Translations under genes and position numbers: made by a program
Shown here: one piece after another, positions 47,219 to 54,763 of the stretch
How positions within the stretch are numbered: the first letter of the stretch is position 1
How the letters are laid out: the number at the start of each line of letters is the position of its first letter
The notes under the pieces: model-generated
Databases searched by the model: none
Seen by the model: only the letters and a program-made list of their open reading frames with translations
What the model was told of the DNA's origin: nothing
Source of the DNA: Sphingomonas endolithica
Lineage (GTDB): Bacteria; Pseudomonadota; Alphaproteobacteria; Sphingomonadales; Sphingomonadaceae
Direction of reading: 5' to 3'
Length of the DNA stretch: 64,000 nucleotides
Assembly: GCF_025231525.1 (NCBI RefSeq)
Contig: NZ_CP103057.1
Span: forward strand, 1,195,001 to 1,259,000

Positions 47219-48133
47219 TCAAAGCGTGGATGCCGTCCCGACGACGATACAGGCGGCGAACATCAGCAAGCCGGCGAAACGGTTGCTGCGAAAACGGTGG
47301 AGCGCGCCCGCACCGTCGCCGGGCGTCAGCGTCACCACCTGCCAGGCGAGATGGCACGCCAGCGGCACCAAGGCGGCCAGCGCCAACAGGTCGGGCCGGA
47401 CCAGCCAGAACGCCGCCGCCCATAATGCCAGCGCCACTGCGTAGAACATCCCCACCCCGCCGCGCACCCTGCTGCCCAGCCGCAGCGCGGAGGAGCGCAC
47501 GCCGATCAGCGCATCGTCCTCGCGGTCCTGCAGCGCGTAGATCGTATCGTAGCCCACCACCCAGGCGATCGACCCGGCATAGAGCAACAGGCCGGGCACG
47601 GTCAGTGCACCGGCCACGTCGCTCCACCCGACCAACGCCGCCCAGCTGAACACCAGGCCAAGCCAAGCCTGCGGCCACCAGGTGATGCGCTTCATGAAGG
47701 GATAGGCGGCGACCGGCGCCAGGCTCAGCAGCGCCACGATTGCGGCATACAGATGCAGTTGCAGCAGGACGACGAGCCCGATCAGGCACAGCGTTACCAG
47801 CCACACCCATGCCGCCTTCAGCGAGACGGCGCCGCTGGCCAGTGGGCGGCTGCGGGTGCGGGCGACCTGGGCGTCGAGATCGCGGTCGACGATGTCGTTA
47901 TAGACACAGCCGGCGCCGCGCATGGCGATGGCGCCGAGAAGTAGCCAGAGGATCAGGTCCCAGCGCTGGATTGCCCCGCCGGCCAAGGCGACCGCCCAGG
48001 CGCCTGGCCAGAACAGCAGCCACCAGCCGATCGGCCGGTCGAACCGGGCGAGCAAGGCGAACGGGCGAAGGCGCGCCGGCAGGGCGGCGACCATGCCGCG
48101 ATGCTCGGTGTCCGGGGTGATCTCTGCGGGCAT
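47219..48133 (-). CDS. ubiA: 4-hydroxybenzoate octaprenyltransferase
   Basis: 304 aa, about eight membrane helices. The two aspartate-rich motifs are NDIVDRDLDAQVARTRSRPL and YDTIYALQDREDDALIGVRS, diagnostic for UbiA. It attaches the prenyl chain to 4-hydroxybenzoate in ubiquinone biosynthesis at the inner membrane. It lies 38 bp after the lipoprotein gene and 31 bp before pmbA, so it is probably in a four-gene operon. Confidence 0.92.
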   Translation of the reverse strand: MPAEITPDTEHRGMVAALPARLRPFALLARFDRPIGWWLLFWPGAWAVALAGGAIQRWDLILWLLLGAIAMRGAGCVYNDIVDRDLDAQVARTRSRPLASGAVSLKAAWVWLVTLCLIGLVVLLQLHLYAAIVALLSLAPVAAYPFMKRITWWPQAWLGLVFSWAALVGWSDVAGALTVPGLLLYAGSIAWVVGYDTIYALQDREDDALIGVRSSALRLGSRVRGGVGMFYAVALALWAAAFWLVRPDLLALAALVPLACHLAWQVVTLTPGDGAGALHRFRSNRFAGLLMFAACIVVGTASTL

Positions 48134-48171
48134 GGCACCGGCTTAGCCGAGCCGTGGCCGAGCGACCAGCC

Positions 48172-48864
48172 TCAGCCCTTGGGCCGCAGCTTCACGTCGA
48201 TGCTGCGGATGTGCCAGCGTTGCTGCGAGGCGGGTCCGCCGACCCCCTCCACGATGCGGTGCAGTTGCGCAGTACCGAGGCCATAGACCGGCGTGCCGCG
48301 CTTCAGCCGGGCGTAGACCTGCACCGGCACGGTCACCCAGCGCTGGCTCATCCCCGCCTCCACCGTGCCCGGCGCGCCGACATTGGCGTGATATTCGCTG
48401 TAGGCGTCGAAGCTGGCCGCGAACGCTGCCGCCGACTGGCCCGAATCCTTGCCGTCATGGCCCCACAGGGCCCAGGCCTGGCGGTACTTCTTCTCGCCGA
48501 GCAGGGCGTAATAGGTCTGCACGACATTGGCGGCGCCCTGTGCGCTGTCGGCGGCGAAGGGCGCTTCGGAGATCGGCGTGCGATCGTCCGGCAGGCCGCC
48601 GGGGGTGCCGGGCGCCGGTGGGTCGAGCGGCGTCAGGGCCGAGTCGTTGCCAGCCGGCGCCTCGCTGGCCGTCGGCGAGGGTGTCGGGTCCGGCACGGGC
48701 GTCGCGGCGGTAGCCGGACGCTCGGCGGTCGTGGCGGCGTAATTGTCGATGCTGTCCTGCGCCTGCTCAGCCGCGGCATTGATGTCGACATTGTTGTTGC
48801 CGCCGACCGTTTCGGTGCCGGAACAGGCGGCGAGCAACAGCGGTAGCGCGGCGATCAGGCGCAT
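48172..48864 (-). CDS. Putative lipoprotein of unknown function
   Basis: 230 aa. Signal and lipobox MRLIAALPLLLAAC with Cys at position 14. A proline/alanine/threonine-rich linker (about 45-100) leads to a folded C-terminal domain (VQTYYALLGEKKYRQAWALW, MSQRWVTVPVQVYARLKRGT, RWHIRSIDVKLRPKG) that resembles NTF2-like repeats in length and rhythm. No catalytic motif seen. First gene of the ubiA group. Confidence 0.7.
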   Translation of the reverse strand: MRLIAALPLLLAACSGTETVGGNNNVDINAAAEQAQDSIDNYAATTAERPATAATPVPDPTPSPTASEAPAGNDSALTPLDPPAPGTPGGLPDDRTPISEAPFAADSAQGAANVVQTYYALLGEKKYRQAWALWGHDGKDSGQSAAAFAASFDAYSEYHANVGAPGTVEAGMSQRWVTVPVQVYARLKRGTPVYGLGTAQLHRIVEGVGGPASQQRWHIRSIDVKLRPKG

Positions 48865-48930
48865 GGGGCCATGTCCTTGGGTGACAAAAGTTGACCGCCC
48901 TAACGCAAGTTCGTCGCCACGCGTTCCCCG

Positions 48931-49407
48931 CTAAATCGCCGCGCGATCCCCGGACGGGACGACCGGCGCCGGGCCCGCGCTGAAATCACGGAAGCGTTCG
49001 TTGCCGACGAAACCGAGCCGCGTCACTCCGGCGCGCTTGATCACCGCCAACGTCTGATCGAACCGTTCGTAGCGCGCGGCGGGGGCGGCGCTGATGTGCA
49101 GCACGGCATTGTCCTCGCGCAGATAGCCGGCGAGCCGCGCGGGCAGCGCCGCAACTTCGAGCGGTGCGCCATCCCAGCTGAGCCCGCCATCGGCCGCCAG
49201 ATCGATGCGGTGCACCGCGCGGGTCTCCACCGGGCCGGGCGCCGGCTGCGGCAGATCCACGGGTATCTCGTGGGTCATGATCGGGATGGTGAGGATCATC
49301 ATCACCAACAGGACGAGCAGCACGTCGATCAGCGGCGTGATGTTCATCTCGGAAAAAGGTGCGGTGTCTTCCTGGGTGCGGCGGAACGTGGTGGAACGGG
49401 CAGTCAT
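48931..49407 (-). CDS. ExbD/TolR-family biopolymer transport protein
   Basis: 158 aa from ATG 49407 (GGAGGTTGCC upstream). One N-terminal helix carries the essential Asp28 in MNITPLIDVLLVLLVMMILT, followed by a periplasmic domain (VDLPQPAPGPVETRAVHRID). ExbD works with ExbB to energise TonB. No exbB or tonB gene is adjacent, so its partner is elsewhere or this is an orphan copy. Confidence 0.9.
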   Translation of the reverse strand: MTARSTTFRRTQEDTAPFSEMNITPLIDVLLVLLVMMILTIPIMTHEIPVDLPQPAPGPVETRAVHRIDLAADGGLSWDGAPLEVAALPARLAGYLREDNAVLHISAAPAARYERFDQTLAVIKRAGVTRLGFVGNERFRDFSAGPAPVVPSGDRAAI

Positions 49408-49796
49408 GGCAACCTCCACTCTGATGCAGCGACACGCTGCGAAGGTGATGTTGTATCATGTTCTTTGGGGCGTCAAGCGGGTTTGGGCAGTGGGCGGTAG
49501 CCTTGCCAATGCCGGCCTATCGACAGACAACCGATCGGTTGAACGTCATCGCGGCGGCGGAACGCTCAACCGCTCGGTTCAACGTAGAAACGTCGGTTTT
49601 CTGCCAAATCCCGTGCGCGAATGTTGACACTGTTGAGCCAGAAACGTGTTTTCGCGCAAGGCGGCGCCCGCGCCTCTCAACATTGGCGCGCGAGCGTAAC
49701 GGCACGGCGTACCGTCAGCGAGATCGATAATTGCGACGTGGGTAACGGTCGGGGCACTAGAGTGCATCGCGGGAGCTCCTGTCAGAGCCGAATCAT
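49408..49796. other. Gene-free stretch upstream of exbD
   Basis: No coding frame with support. It contains related direct units CGGTTGAACGT and CGGTTCAACGT (around 49534 and 49578) and an approximate inverse GCTCAACCG. These may be remnants of a mobile element or regulator site, but there is no clear structure. Confidence 0.35.
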
Positions 49797-49901
49797 TTAA
49801 CCGTTCTGGTTCCTGTAGGACAGCACATAATCGCCCCGCAAGAACGTGCGGGCGAAGCGGCCGAGGGTGCCGGTGCGTCGCTTGACCCGGTCAAGGTGCA
49901 T
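49797..49901 (-). CDS. Short basic ORF, 34 aa
   Basis: Reads MHLDRVKRRTGTLGRFARTF then LRGDYVLSYRNQNG and stop. The composition (Arg/Lys 10 of 34, aromatic/hydrophobic tail) looks protein-like rather than random, and the upstream frame is closed (TAG). No ribosome site is obvious. It could be the end of a lost gene or a small protein. Low confidence. Confidence 0.35.
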   Translation of the reverse strand: MHLDRVKRRTGTLGRFARTFLRGDYVLSYRNQNG

Positions 49902-49976
49902 GTGCAGGATCGTTGCTGGCTATTCCCCGTCCAATAGCGGCATCTGGCGCAACCCACATCCCAGGAAAGTCCCCCC

Positions 49977-50675
49977 ATGTGCTTCTCGGCCACCGCCAGC
50001 TTCACCGCTTCGGCCGTGTTGGCGACGATCGGCGTGGCGACGCTGCGCCATGTGCGCGAGCCGCGCGCGTTGCTGTTCGCCTGCGTGCCGCTGCTGTTCG
50101 CGGTGCACCAATTCTCCGAAGGGATGGTGTGGCTCGCGCTCGAGGGGCGGCTGGGGCCGACCGCGCGCGATCACCTCGTCTTCCTCTACACGCTCTATGC
50201 GATCGGCATCCTGCCGCTGCTGATGCCTGCCGCGGTGGCGCTGATGGAGCCGCCGGGATGGCGGCGCGGCGCGATCCTGGCGCTGTGCGGGGTCGGCGCG
50301 CTGGTGTTTGCGTTCAACATGACCGGGCTGGTCGTCGCACCGACCTGCGCCGTGATCGACCAGCATTCGCTCGCCTATAGCAACCCGATCACCAGCAAGT
50401 TGTGGGTGTCGCTGCTGTATATCCTGGCGACGTGCGGCGCGCTGCTGCTGTCGACGCACCGCGTGGTGCGCGGATATGGCGTGCTCAACGTGATCGGGCT
50501 GACGATCGTGCATCTGGTGAAGGGCTATGCCTTCGCCTCGGTATGGTGCTTCTATGCCGCGGTGCTGAGCATCGTGCTGTACCGGCAGTTCCATCGCCAA
50601 GACATCGATGTGGCGACCCCGAACGGGACAAGCGCGCCGCGGCGGCCGTTCGTGCTGTCGTGGTTGCGGGGGTGA
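49977..50675 (+). CDS. DUF6629-like multi-pass membrane protein
   Basis: 232 aa. Starts MCFSATASFTASAVLATIG, the start pattern of a family of small membrane proteins (DUF6629 as best recalled), with HQFSEGMVWLALEG and MTGLVVAPTCAVIDQHSLAY and about seven helices. It is cytosolic-tailed (DIDVATPNGTSAPRRP). Function unknown. It lies at the left edge of the accessory-looking region. Confidence 0.65.
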   Translation: MCFSATASFTASAVLATIGVATLRHVREPRALLFACVPLLFAVHQFSEGMVWLALEGRLGPTARDHLVFLYTLYAIGILPLLMPAAVALMEPPGWRRGAILALCGVGALVFAFNMTGLVVAPTCAVIDQHSLAYSNPITSKLWVSLLYILATCGALLLSTHRVVRGYGVLNVIGLTIVHLVKGYAFASVWCFYAAVLSIVLYRQFHRQDIDVATPNGTSAPRRPFVLSWLRG

Positions 50676-50690
50676 GGGCGCTTTCGTTCG

Positions 50691-50843
50691 GTGGCGGCGA
50701 GCGTATATTTAGGCGATGGAATCGATCGTCACTCTGCTGGCAAACTCGCTGAGCAAGGTGGCGCGCGAGAGCCTGGCTATGTGGATTTGGAGAACGCGAA
50801 GATCAAACGCGGGCTGGCACACACTCGCGACCGTGTTCGGTGA
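50691..50843 (+). pseudogene. Remnant of a small, possibly antitoxin-like ORF
   Basis: A GTG-initiated 50-codon frame ends GYVDLENAKIKRGLAHTRDR. The ENAKIKRGLAHTRDRV segment recalls the C-terminal helix of small antitoxin-type proteins, but there is no ribosome site and only 50 codons. It may be a truncated or decayed gene. The 312-bp gap 50676-50987 holds nothing else I can support. Confidence 0.25.
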
Positions 50844-50987
50844 TCCCGTGCGGGCTAGTGGATCAGGACATGGAGATAACGGCTGACAATCGCGCTGAGG
50901 CCGACGTGGCTGCTGGTAGACTGGTTAATTATGAAACCGTTAAGCGTGGGATCGCGTCCTTGGTCAACGATGCGCCTTCGCCTGCCC

Positions 50988-51806
50988 CTAAGAACGGTGA
51001 CTAGTTTGCCGGCCCGCGTGGCTCAGCGACTTAATGTTTCGGAGGCGGTGAGGGCTGTAGATCCAGTCTCGCTGCTCTGTATCGTCAACGACGACGGCGG
51101 GTTGAGGGCCTTTCTTCCGGGTTTTGAGCCAGTCAGCGATTATGGGATACGCCGACTCGCGGGCAGACAGAAATACTTCGAGCTGATTCCGAACTTCAGT
51201 ATGCGACAACAGGTCGTAGTCTCCGCGGTGCCAGACTTCTGACTTACGCTCGCCGTTAACCTCGGGAAGAAAAACGATCTCCGCATCAGAACTTTCAAAA
51301 TCAGTAAGCGAGAAGATCGCGTCTTCGAAAATCGTCATTAGCAGTCGTCGCTGATACGTCGTGAGTGGAACGGATTTCCAGCCAAACACAAACACGGGCT
51401 TAAGCTGGCCACCTTCGCGAGCAACAAGCGTTGGCTTGACCGGAATAAAGAGATCTCGGCCAATCGGAAATGAAGCGGAGAATTCGCTGTACGTGGGAGT
51501 TGCGAGGTATTTCCGATCTTCGGCATAGACGCAAAATGCGTCCACGAAGCCGATGATGGCACTTTTTGAAGGAGAATCTTTGATTTTCCGCGCAGCCTTT
51601 TTGGCCTGCTCGCTATCAATCAGACCCAGAACTAGGTCTTTGACTAAGGTGATCCCCTGCGCGTAGCTAACCGTCGGCATGCCTTTGGCAAACTGAACAT
51701 ACGCCTTGAGCGTTTTCACCAACTCCGCAAAGTTGTAGCGCACAAAATTCGGCGCGCCGGGGATTTTGTCAAGTTTTCTGAACAGGGGATCACTATAATC
51801 TGTCAT
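50988..51806 (-). CDS. Unknown 272-aa protein, putative toxin partner of the Panacea gene
   Basis: Unrecognised. Central region SFPIGRDLFIPVKPTLVARE, then LKPVFVFGWKSVPLTTYQRR and LLMTIFEDAIFSLTDF, with acidic residues in DFESSDAEIVFLPEVNGERK. The N-terminal third is helical (VKTLKAYVQFAKGMPTVSYA, AARKIKDSPSKSAIIGF). No signal or membrane segment. Its ATG overlaps the stop of the Panacea-domain gene (ATGA), so the two are co-translated. By family logic the Panacea gene is an antitoxin, which makes this the candidate toxin; that is inference. AT-richer than its surroundings. Confidence 0.6.
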   Translation of the reverse strand: MTDYSDPLFRKLDKIPGAPNFVRYNFAELVKTLKAYVQFAKGMPTVSYAQGITLVKDLVLGLIDSEQAKKAARKIKDSPSKSAIIGFVDAFCVYAEDRKYLATPTYSEFSASFPIGRDLFIPVKPTLVAREGGQLKPVFVFGWKSVPLTTYQRRLLMTIFEDAIFSLTDFESSDAEIVFLPEVNGERKSEVWHRGDYDLLSHTEVRNQLEVFLSARESAYPIIADWLKTRKKGPQPAVVVDDTEQRDWIYSPHRLRNIKSLSHAGRQTSHRS

Positions 51807-52312
51807 TGACGCGCTCCGGGAGAATAGTGCTGAATAATCAACTCATTGCTAATCTTCATTCCAGGATTTGAGTTGCCTTCGTGGCCCCAAACCACATGCC
51901 AAGGTCCATCTTGAGCATGAGAAATGGCCCGCAACTGCCCCGCGGTAAATCTCACGTATCTATCGATTAGGTCAAAAATATATCTTTTTTCTTCCAGTCC
52001 AAATGTGACATCGGCAGTTTTTACTTCGCCAGAAAAAGGATCGACTTTTGTAGCACGGCTACGAATCGGAGCGTCGTTCCAGCGTTTAAATTCGTGATAA
52101 ATTTCTCGAAAAACGGGTCCGTGCTGCCAAGCTTCTATTTTCGCGCCAACCAGAGGTTCTCCTTTTTCCAGGAGATAATCACAATGCACAAAGTAGGCTA
52201 TCTTGTTTAGTGCCATATTTGTGACGTTTAGACCGAGCTCGTCAGCTCGGTCTAAGACCACATTCGCAATTGCTCTCACGTCTAGCATAGGCATCGGCGT
52301 GCGAACCCACAT
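51803..52312 (-). CDS. Panacea/SocA-domain protein (antitoxin-like)
   Basis: About 169 aa. Carries the Panacea (DUF4065, SocA) domain: LDVRAIANVVLDRADELGLN, MALNKIAYFVHCDYLLEKGE, PLVGAKIEAWQHGPVFREIY HEF, then VTFGLEEKRYIFDLIDRYVR and QLRAISHAQDGPWHVVW. Panacea is a common antitoxin domain in diverse toxin-antitoxin operons. The start is uncertain: ATG at 52312, 52294 or 52288 are all in frame, and the open frame reaches a GTG at 52354. No ribosome site decides it. The stop overlaps the partner ATG. Confidence 0.8.
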   Translation of the reverse strand: MWVRTPMPMLDVRAIANVVLDRADELGLNVTNMALNKIAYFVHCDYLLEKGEPLVGAKIEAWQHGPVFREIYHEFKRWNDAPIRSRATKVDPFSGEVKTADVTFGLEEKRYIFDLIDRYVRFTAGQLRAISHAQDGPWHVVWGHEGNSNPGMKISNELIIQHYSPGARQ

Positions 52313-52389
52313 GGGCTGTCGTTCCGAATCATTGCAGGATGGCGACTGTTCCACATTTGTTTCTTATCGCGTTCTGGAGGAATGTTCAA

Positions 52390-53445
52390 TTACTCCGCCG
52401 CAACCCCCGCCTGCGAAAACATATCCGCACCGGACATCACCTCCTCATTAGCCGCCGGGCCGGCCTTGGCCTTCTGGCGCTTGTCGAAGCCGTCCCACAC
52501 GTCGTTCCAATTGCCGCGCGTTGCGGCCTTGGAATATTCGGTGGCGCGCTGTTCGAAGAAATTGGCGTGCTCGACGCCGTTGAGCATCGGCGCCAGCCAC
52601 GGCAGCGGATGTTCGTCGATCATGTAGATCGGCTTCAGGCCCAATTGCCCCAGGCGCCAATCGGCGATGTAGCGGATGTACTTCTTGATCTCCTTGGGGG
52701 TCATGCCGTTGACCGGGCCCATCTCGAACGCGAGATCGATGAAATTGTCCTCCAGGTGCACGGTGTGCTGGCACATCTCGCGAATGTCGGACTGAACCGA
52801 TTTGGTGAAGCAGTTCCGCTCCTTGCAGAAGGCGTGGAACAGCTTGATGATGCCTTCGCAGTGCAAGCTCTCGTCGCGGATCGACCAGGTGACGATCTGG
52901 CCCATGCCCTTCATCTTGTTGAAGCGCGGGAAGTTCATCAGCATGGCGAAGCTGGCGAACAGCTGCAGCCCCTCGGTGAAGCCGCCGAACATGGCGAGCG
53001 TCTTGGCGATATCCTCGTCGCTGTCGACGCCGAAGGTCTGCAGGTAATCGTGCTTGTCCTTCATCTCGCTATATTCGAGGAAGGCGCCATATTCGCTCTC
53101 GGGCATGCCGATCGTGTCGAGCAGATGGCTGTAGGCGGCGATGTGCACCGTCTCCATGTTGCTGAACGCAGCCAGCATCATCTTGATCTCGGTCGGCTTG
53201 AAGATGCGGCCGTATTTCTCATGATAGCAATCCTGCACCTCGACGTCCGCCTGGGTGAAGAAGCGGAAGATCTGCGTCAGCAGGTTGCGCTCGTGCTCGG
53301 AAAGCTTCTGCGCCCAATCGCGGCAATCCTCGCCCAAGGGCACTTCCTCGGGCATCCAGTGGATCTGCTGCTGGCGCTTCCAGAAATCGAACGCCCAGGG
53401 GTATTCGAACGGCTTGTACTGCTTGCGGGCTTCGGTGAGGGACAT
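52390..53445 (-). CDS. nrdB: Class I ribonucleotide reductase beta subunit
   Basis: 351 aa. Iron-ligand motifs FTQADVEVQDCYHEKYGRIF, FSNMETVHIAAYSHLLDTIG (with the aromatic residue at the radical position), TWSIRDESLHCEGIIKLFHA and DIREMCQHTVHLEDNFIDLA. It holds the metal cofactor that starts radical chemistry in NrdA. The C-terminus MSGADMFSQAGVAAE would dock to NrdA. It is close behind the Panacea gene on the same strand (77 bp). Confidence 0.95.
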   Translation of the reverse strand: MSLTEARKQYKPFEYPWAFDFWKRQQQIHWMPEEVPLGEDCRDWAQKLSEHERNLLTQIFRFFTQADVEVQDCYHEKYGRIFKPTEIKMMLAAFSNMETVHIAAYSHLLDTIGMPESEYGAFLEYSEMKDKHDYLQTFGVDSDEDIAKTLAMFGGFTEGLQLFASFAMLMNFPRFNKMKGMGQIVTWSIRDESLHCEGIIKLFHAFCKERNCFTKSVQSDIREMCQHTVHLEDNFIDLAFEMGPVNGMTPKEIKKYIRYIADWRLGQLGLKPIYMIDEHPLPWLAPMLNGVEHANFFEQRATEYSKAATRGNWNDVWDGFDKRQKAKAGPAANEEVMSGADMFSQAGVAAE

Positions 53446-53466
53446 TGGGGTAAACTCCGGTGAAAC

Positions 53467-53682
53467 TTAGAAAATGAAGGCTAGCAGCAGGCAGGCCAGG
53501 CCGATCGCCGTGATGACGATCGCCAGCCGGCGCTGTGCCTGCGGGGTGGGATATTTGGCGGTGATGCGGCCGGCGGCCTCGTCGCGCGCGCGCATCTGCT
53601 TGCCGAACACCAGCAGCACGCCGCCGCCGATGAACGCGATCGCGCCGCCCAGGATCATCATGCCGTACAGCAATGTCACCAT
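53467..53682 (-). CDS. Small two-helix membrane protein
   Basis: 71 aa. MVTLLYGMMILGGAIAFIGG then VLLVFGKQM forms one hydrophobic segment, a charged middle (RARDEAAGRITAKYPTPQAQ) follows, and AIVITAIGLACLLLAFIF is the second. No family recognised. It ends 21 bp upstream of the nrdB start codon and is co-directional with it. Confidence 0.55.
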   Translation of the reverse strand: MVTLLYGMMILGGAIAFIGGGVLLVFGKQMRARDEAAGRITAKYPTPQAQRRLAIVITAIGLACLLLAFIF

Positions 53683-53719
53683 GTCGGACGCCTCGCCTTG
53701 TTCATGGAATGGATGATGC

Positions 53720-53920
53720 TCATGCCGCACCGCTCCAGCGCCACATCGCGGTGGCCGACATGGCGAGCACGATGCCGAGCGACAATGCCATGATGCCGAC
53801 CATGCGGAACACATAGACCTTGGCCGGGCCGGCGGGCCGCACGAGCGCGATCAGCAGCACCACGCCGGTGACGGCGAACAGCACCGCGACCGTGTACATG
53901 ATGACGATCTGCCAGCTCAT
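53720..53920 (-). CDS. Small two-helix membrane protein
   Basis: 66 aa: IVIMYTVAVLFAVTGVVLLI and YVFRMVGIMALSLGIVLAM flanking ALVRPAGPAK. Different frame from the neighbour at 53467 but the same strand, so the two may be one unit. No family recognised. Confidence 0.55.
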   Translation of the reverse strand: MSWQIVIMYTVAVLFAVTGVVLLIALVRPAGPAKVYVFRMVGIMALSLGIVLAMSATAMWRWSGAA

Positions 53921-53979
53921 GCGACCAACTCGCCTGTCGTGCGTTCAGATGCCGCAACCGTAACGAAGGAGCTGTTACC

Positions 53980-54240
53980 ATGGCCGATCTGAGTGCAATT
54001 CAGGAACATATGGAAGTCATCGGCGCGGACGGCGTGCATGTCGGCACCGTCGACCATGTCGAGGGCGACCGCATCAAGCTGACCAAGAAGGATTCGGGCG
54101 CGCAGGTCAACGAAGGCACCGGCACGCACGAGGGGCATCACCATTACATCTCGGGCGGCCTGGTCGCCGAGGTCGAGGGCGACAAGGTCCGCCTGAGCGC
54201 GAATGCCGACGTCGCGATCGGCCTGGAAGAAGAGGCCTAA
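53980..54240 (+). CDS. DUF2171 family small protein
   Basis: 86 aa, AAGGAG before the ATG. ADLSAIQEHMEVIGADGVHV is followed by GTVDHVEGDRIKLTKKDSG, HHHYISGGLVAEVEGDKVRL and SANADVAIG, a PRC-barrel-like layout. Members are small, acidic and probably stress-related. Monocistronic with a strong terminator. Confidence 0.85.
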   Translation: MADLSAIQEHMEVIGADGVHVGTVDHVEGDRIKLTKKDSGAQVNEGTGTHEGHHHYISGGLVAEVEGDKVRLSANADVAIGLEEEA

Positions 54241-54266
54241 GCCCTTCTCACCTGCCGAACGCAAAG

Positions 54267-54298
54267 CCCCGGTCCGCACCCTGCGGGCCGGGGTTTTT
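54267..54298 (+). terminator. Intrinsic terminator of the DUF2171 gene
   Basis: Stem CCCCGG-T-CCGCA pairs with TGCGG-G-CCGGGG (loop CCC), followed directly by TTTTT (54294-54298). It is the clearest terminator in the window. Confidence 0.9.
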
Positions 54299-54329
54299 GC
54301 TGTCAGGGAGGATCGCATCGAAGGCATGA

Positions 54330-54740
54330 TCAGCGATCGACCACAGGTGGGTCGGTCGCAAGACGCCGGGCCTCGGTAACCGGCAACCCGGCCTCCGTCG
54401 GCACGTAGATCAACGTAGCACGGCTCGATTCCAGCGCTTGAATCTGAAGATAACGTAGATAGCCTTCGGGGCCGCCGAGACTGTTCTGCAATATCGCATT
54501 AGCCTGCGCAGCACCGCGCGCTCGCGTCACTTCCGCCTCCGCGAGCGCAACGGCACTTTCCTTCTTCGCGCGCGCTTCCAGAATGGCGACCTGCCGCGAG
54601 GATTGCGCCTCGGCCAGCGCCGCCTCGCCTGCCAGCCGTTGCGAATAGACGCGGTATTGCGGGTAAGCGAACATGGCGAGCAGCAGCAACACCACGCCGA
54701 CGATCACCGCAATCGCTGTGCAGCCCGATTTCTGGTCCAT
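54330..54740 (-). CDS. Membrane-anchored protein resembling a band-7/SPFH tail
   Basis: 136 aa. One N-terminal helix (AIAVIVGVVLLLLAMFAYPQ), then a long charged alanine-rich helix (AEAQSSRQVAILEARAKKES) and QALESSRATLIYVPTEAGLP, like the C-terminal half of HflK/SPFH proteins but lacking the SPFH domain itself. Function unknown. It is immediately downstream of nrdA on the same strand. Confidence 0.6.
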   Translation of the reverse strand: MDQKSGCTAIAVIVGVVLLLLAMFAYPQYRVYSQRLAGEAALAEAQSSRQVAILEARAKKESAVALAEAEVTRARGAAQANAILQNSLGGPEGYLRYLQIQALESSRATLIYVPTEAGLPVTEARRLATDPPVVDR

Positions 54741-54763
54741 GTCAGGCCCCTATCAGCCGCCGG

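Noticed and set aside
52288..52354. Extended start of the Panacea gene at the GTG at 52354
   Set aside because: The extra residues are unlike Panacea proteins and no ribosome site supports it; a start at 52312 or later was preferred.
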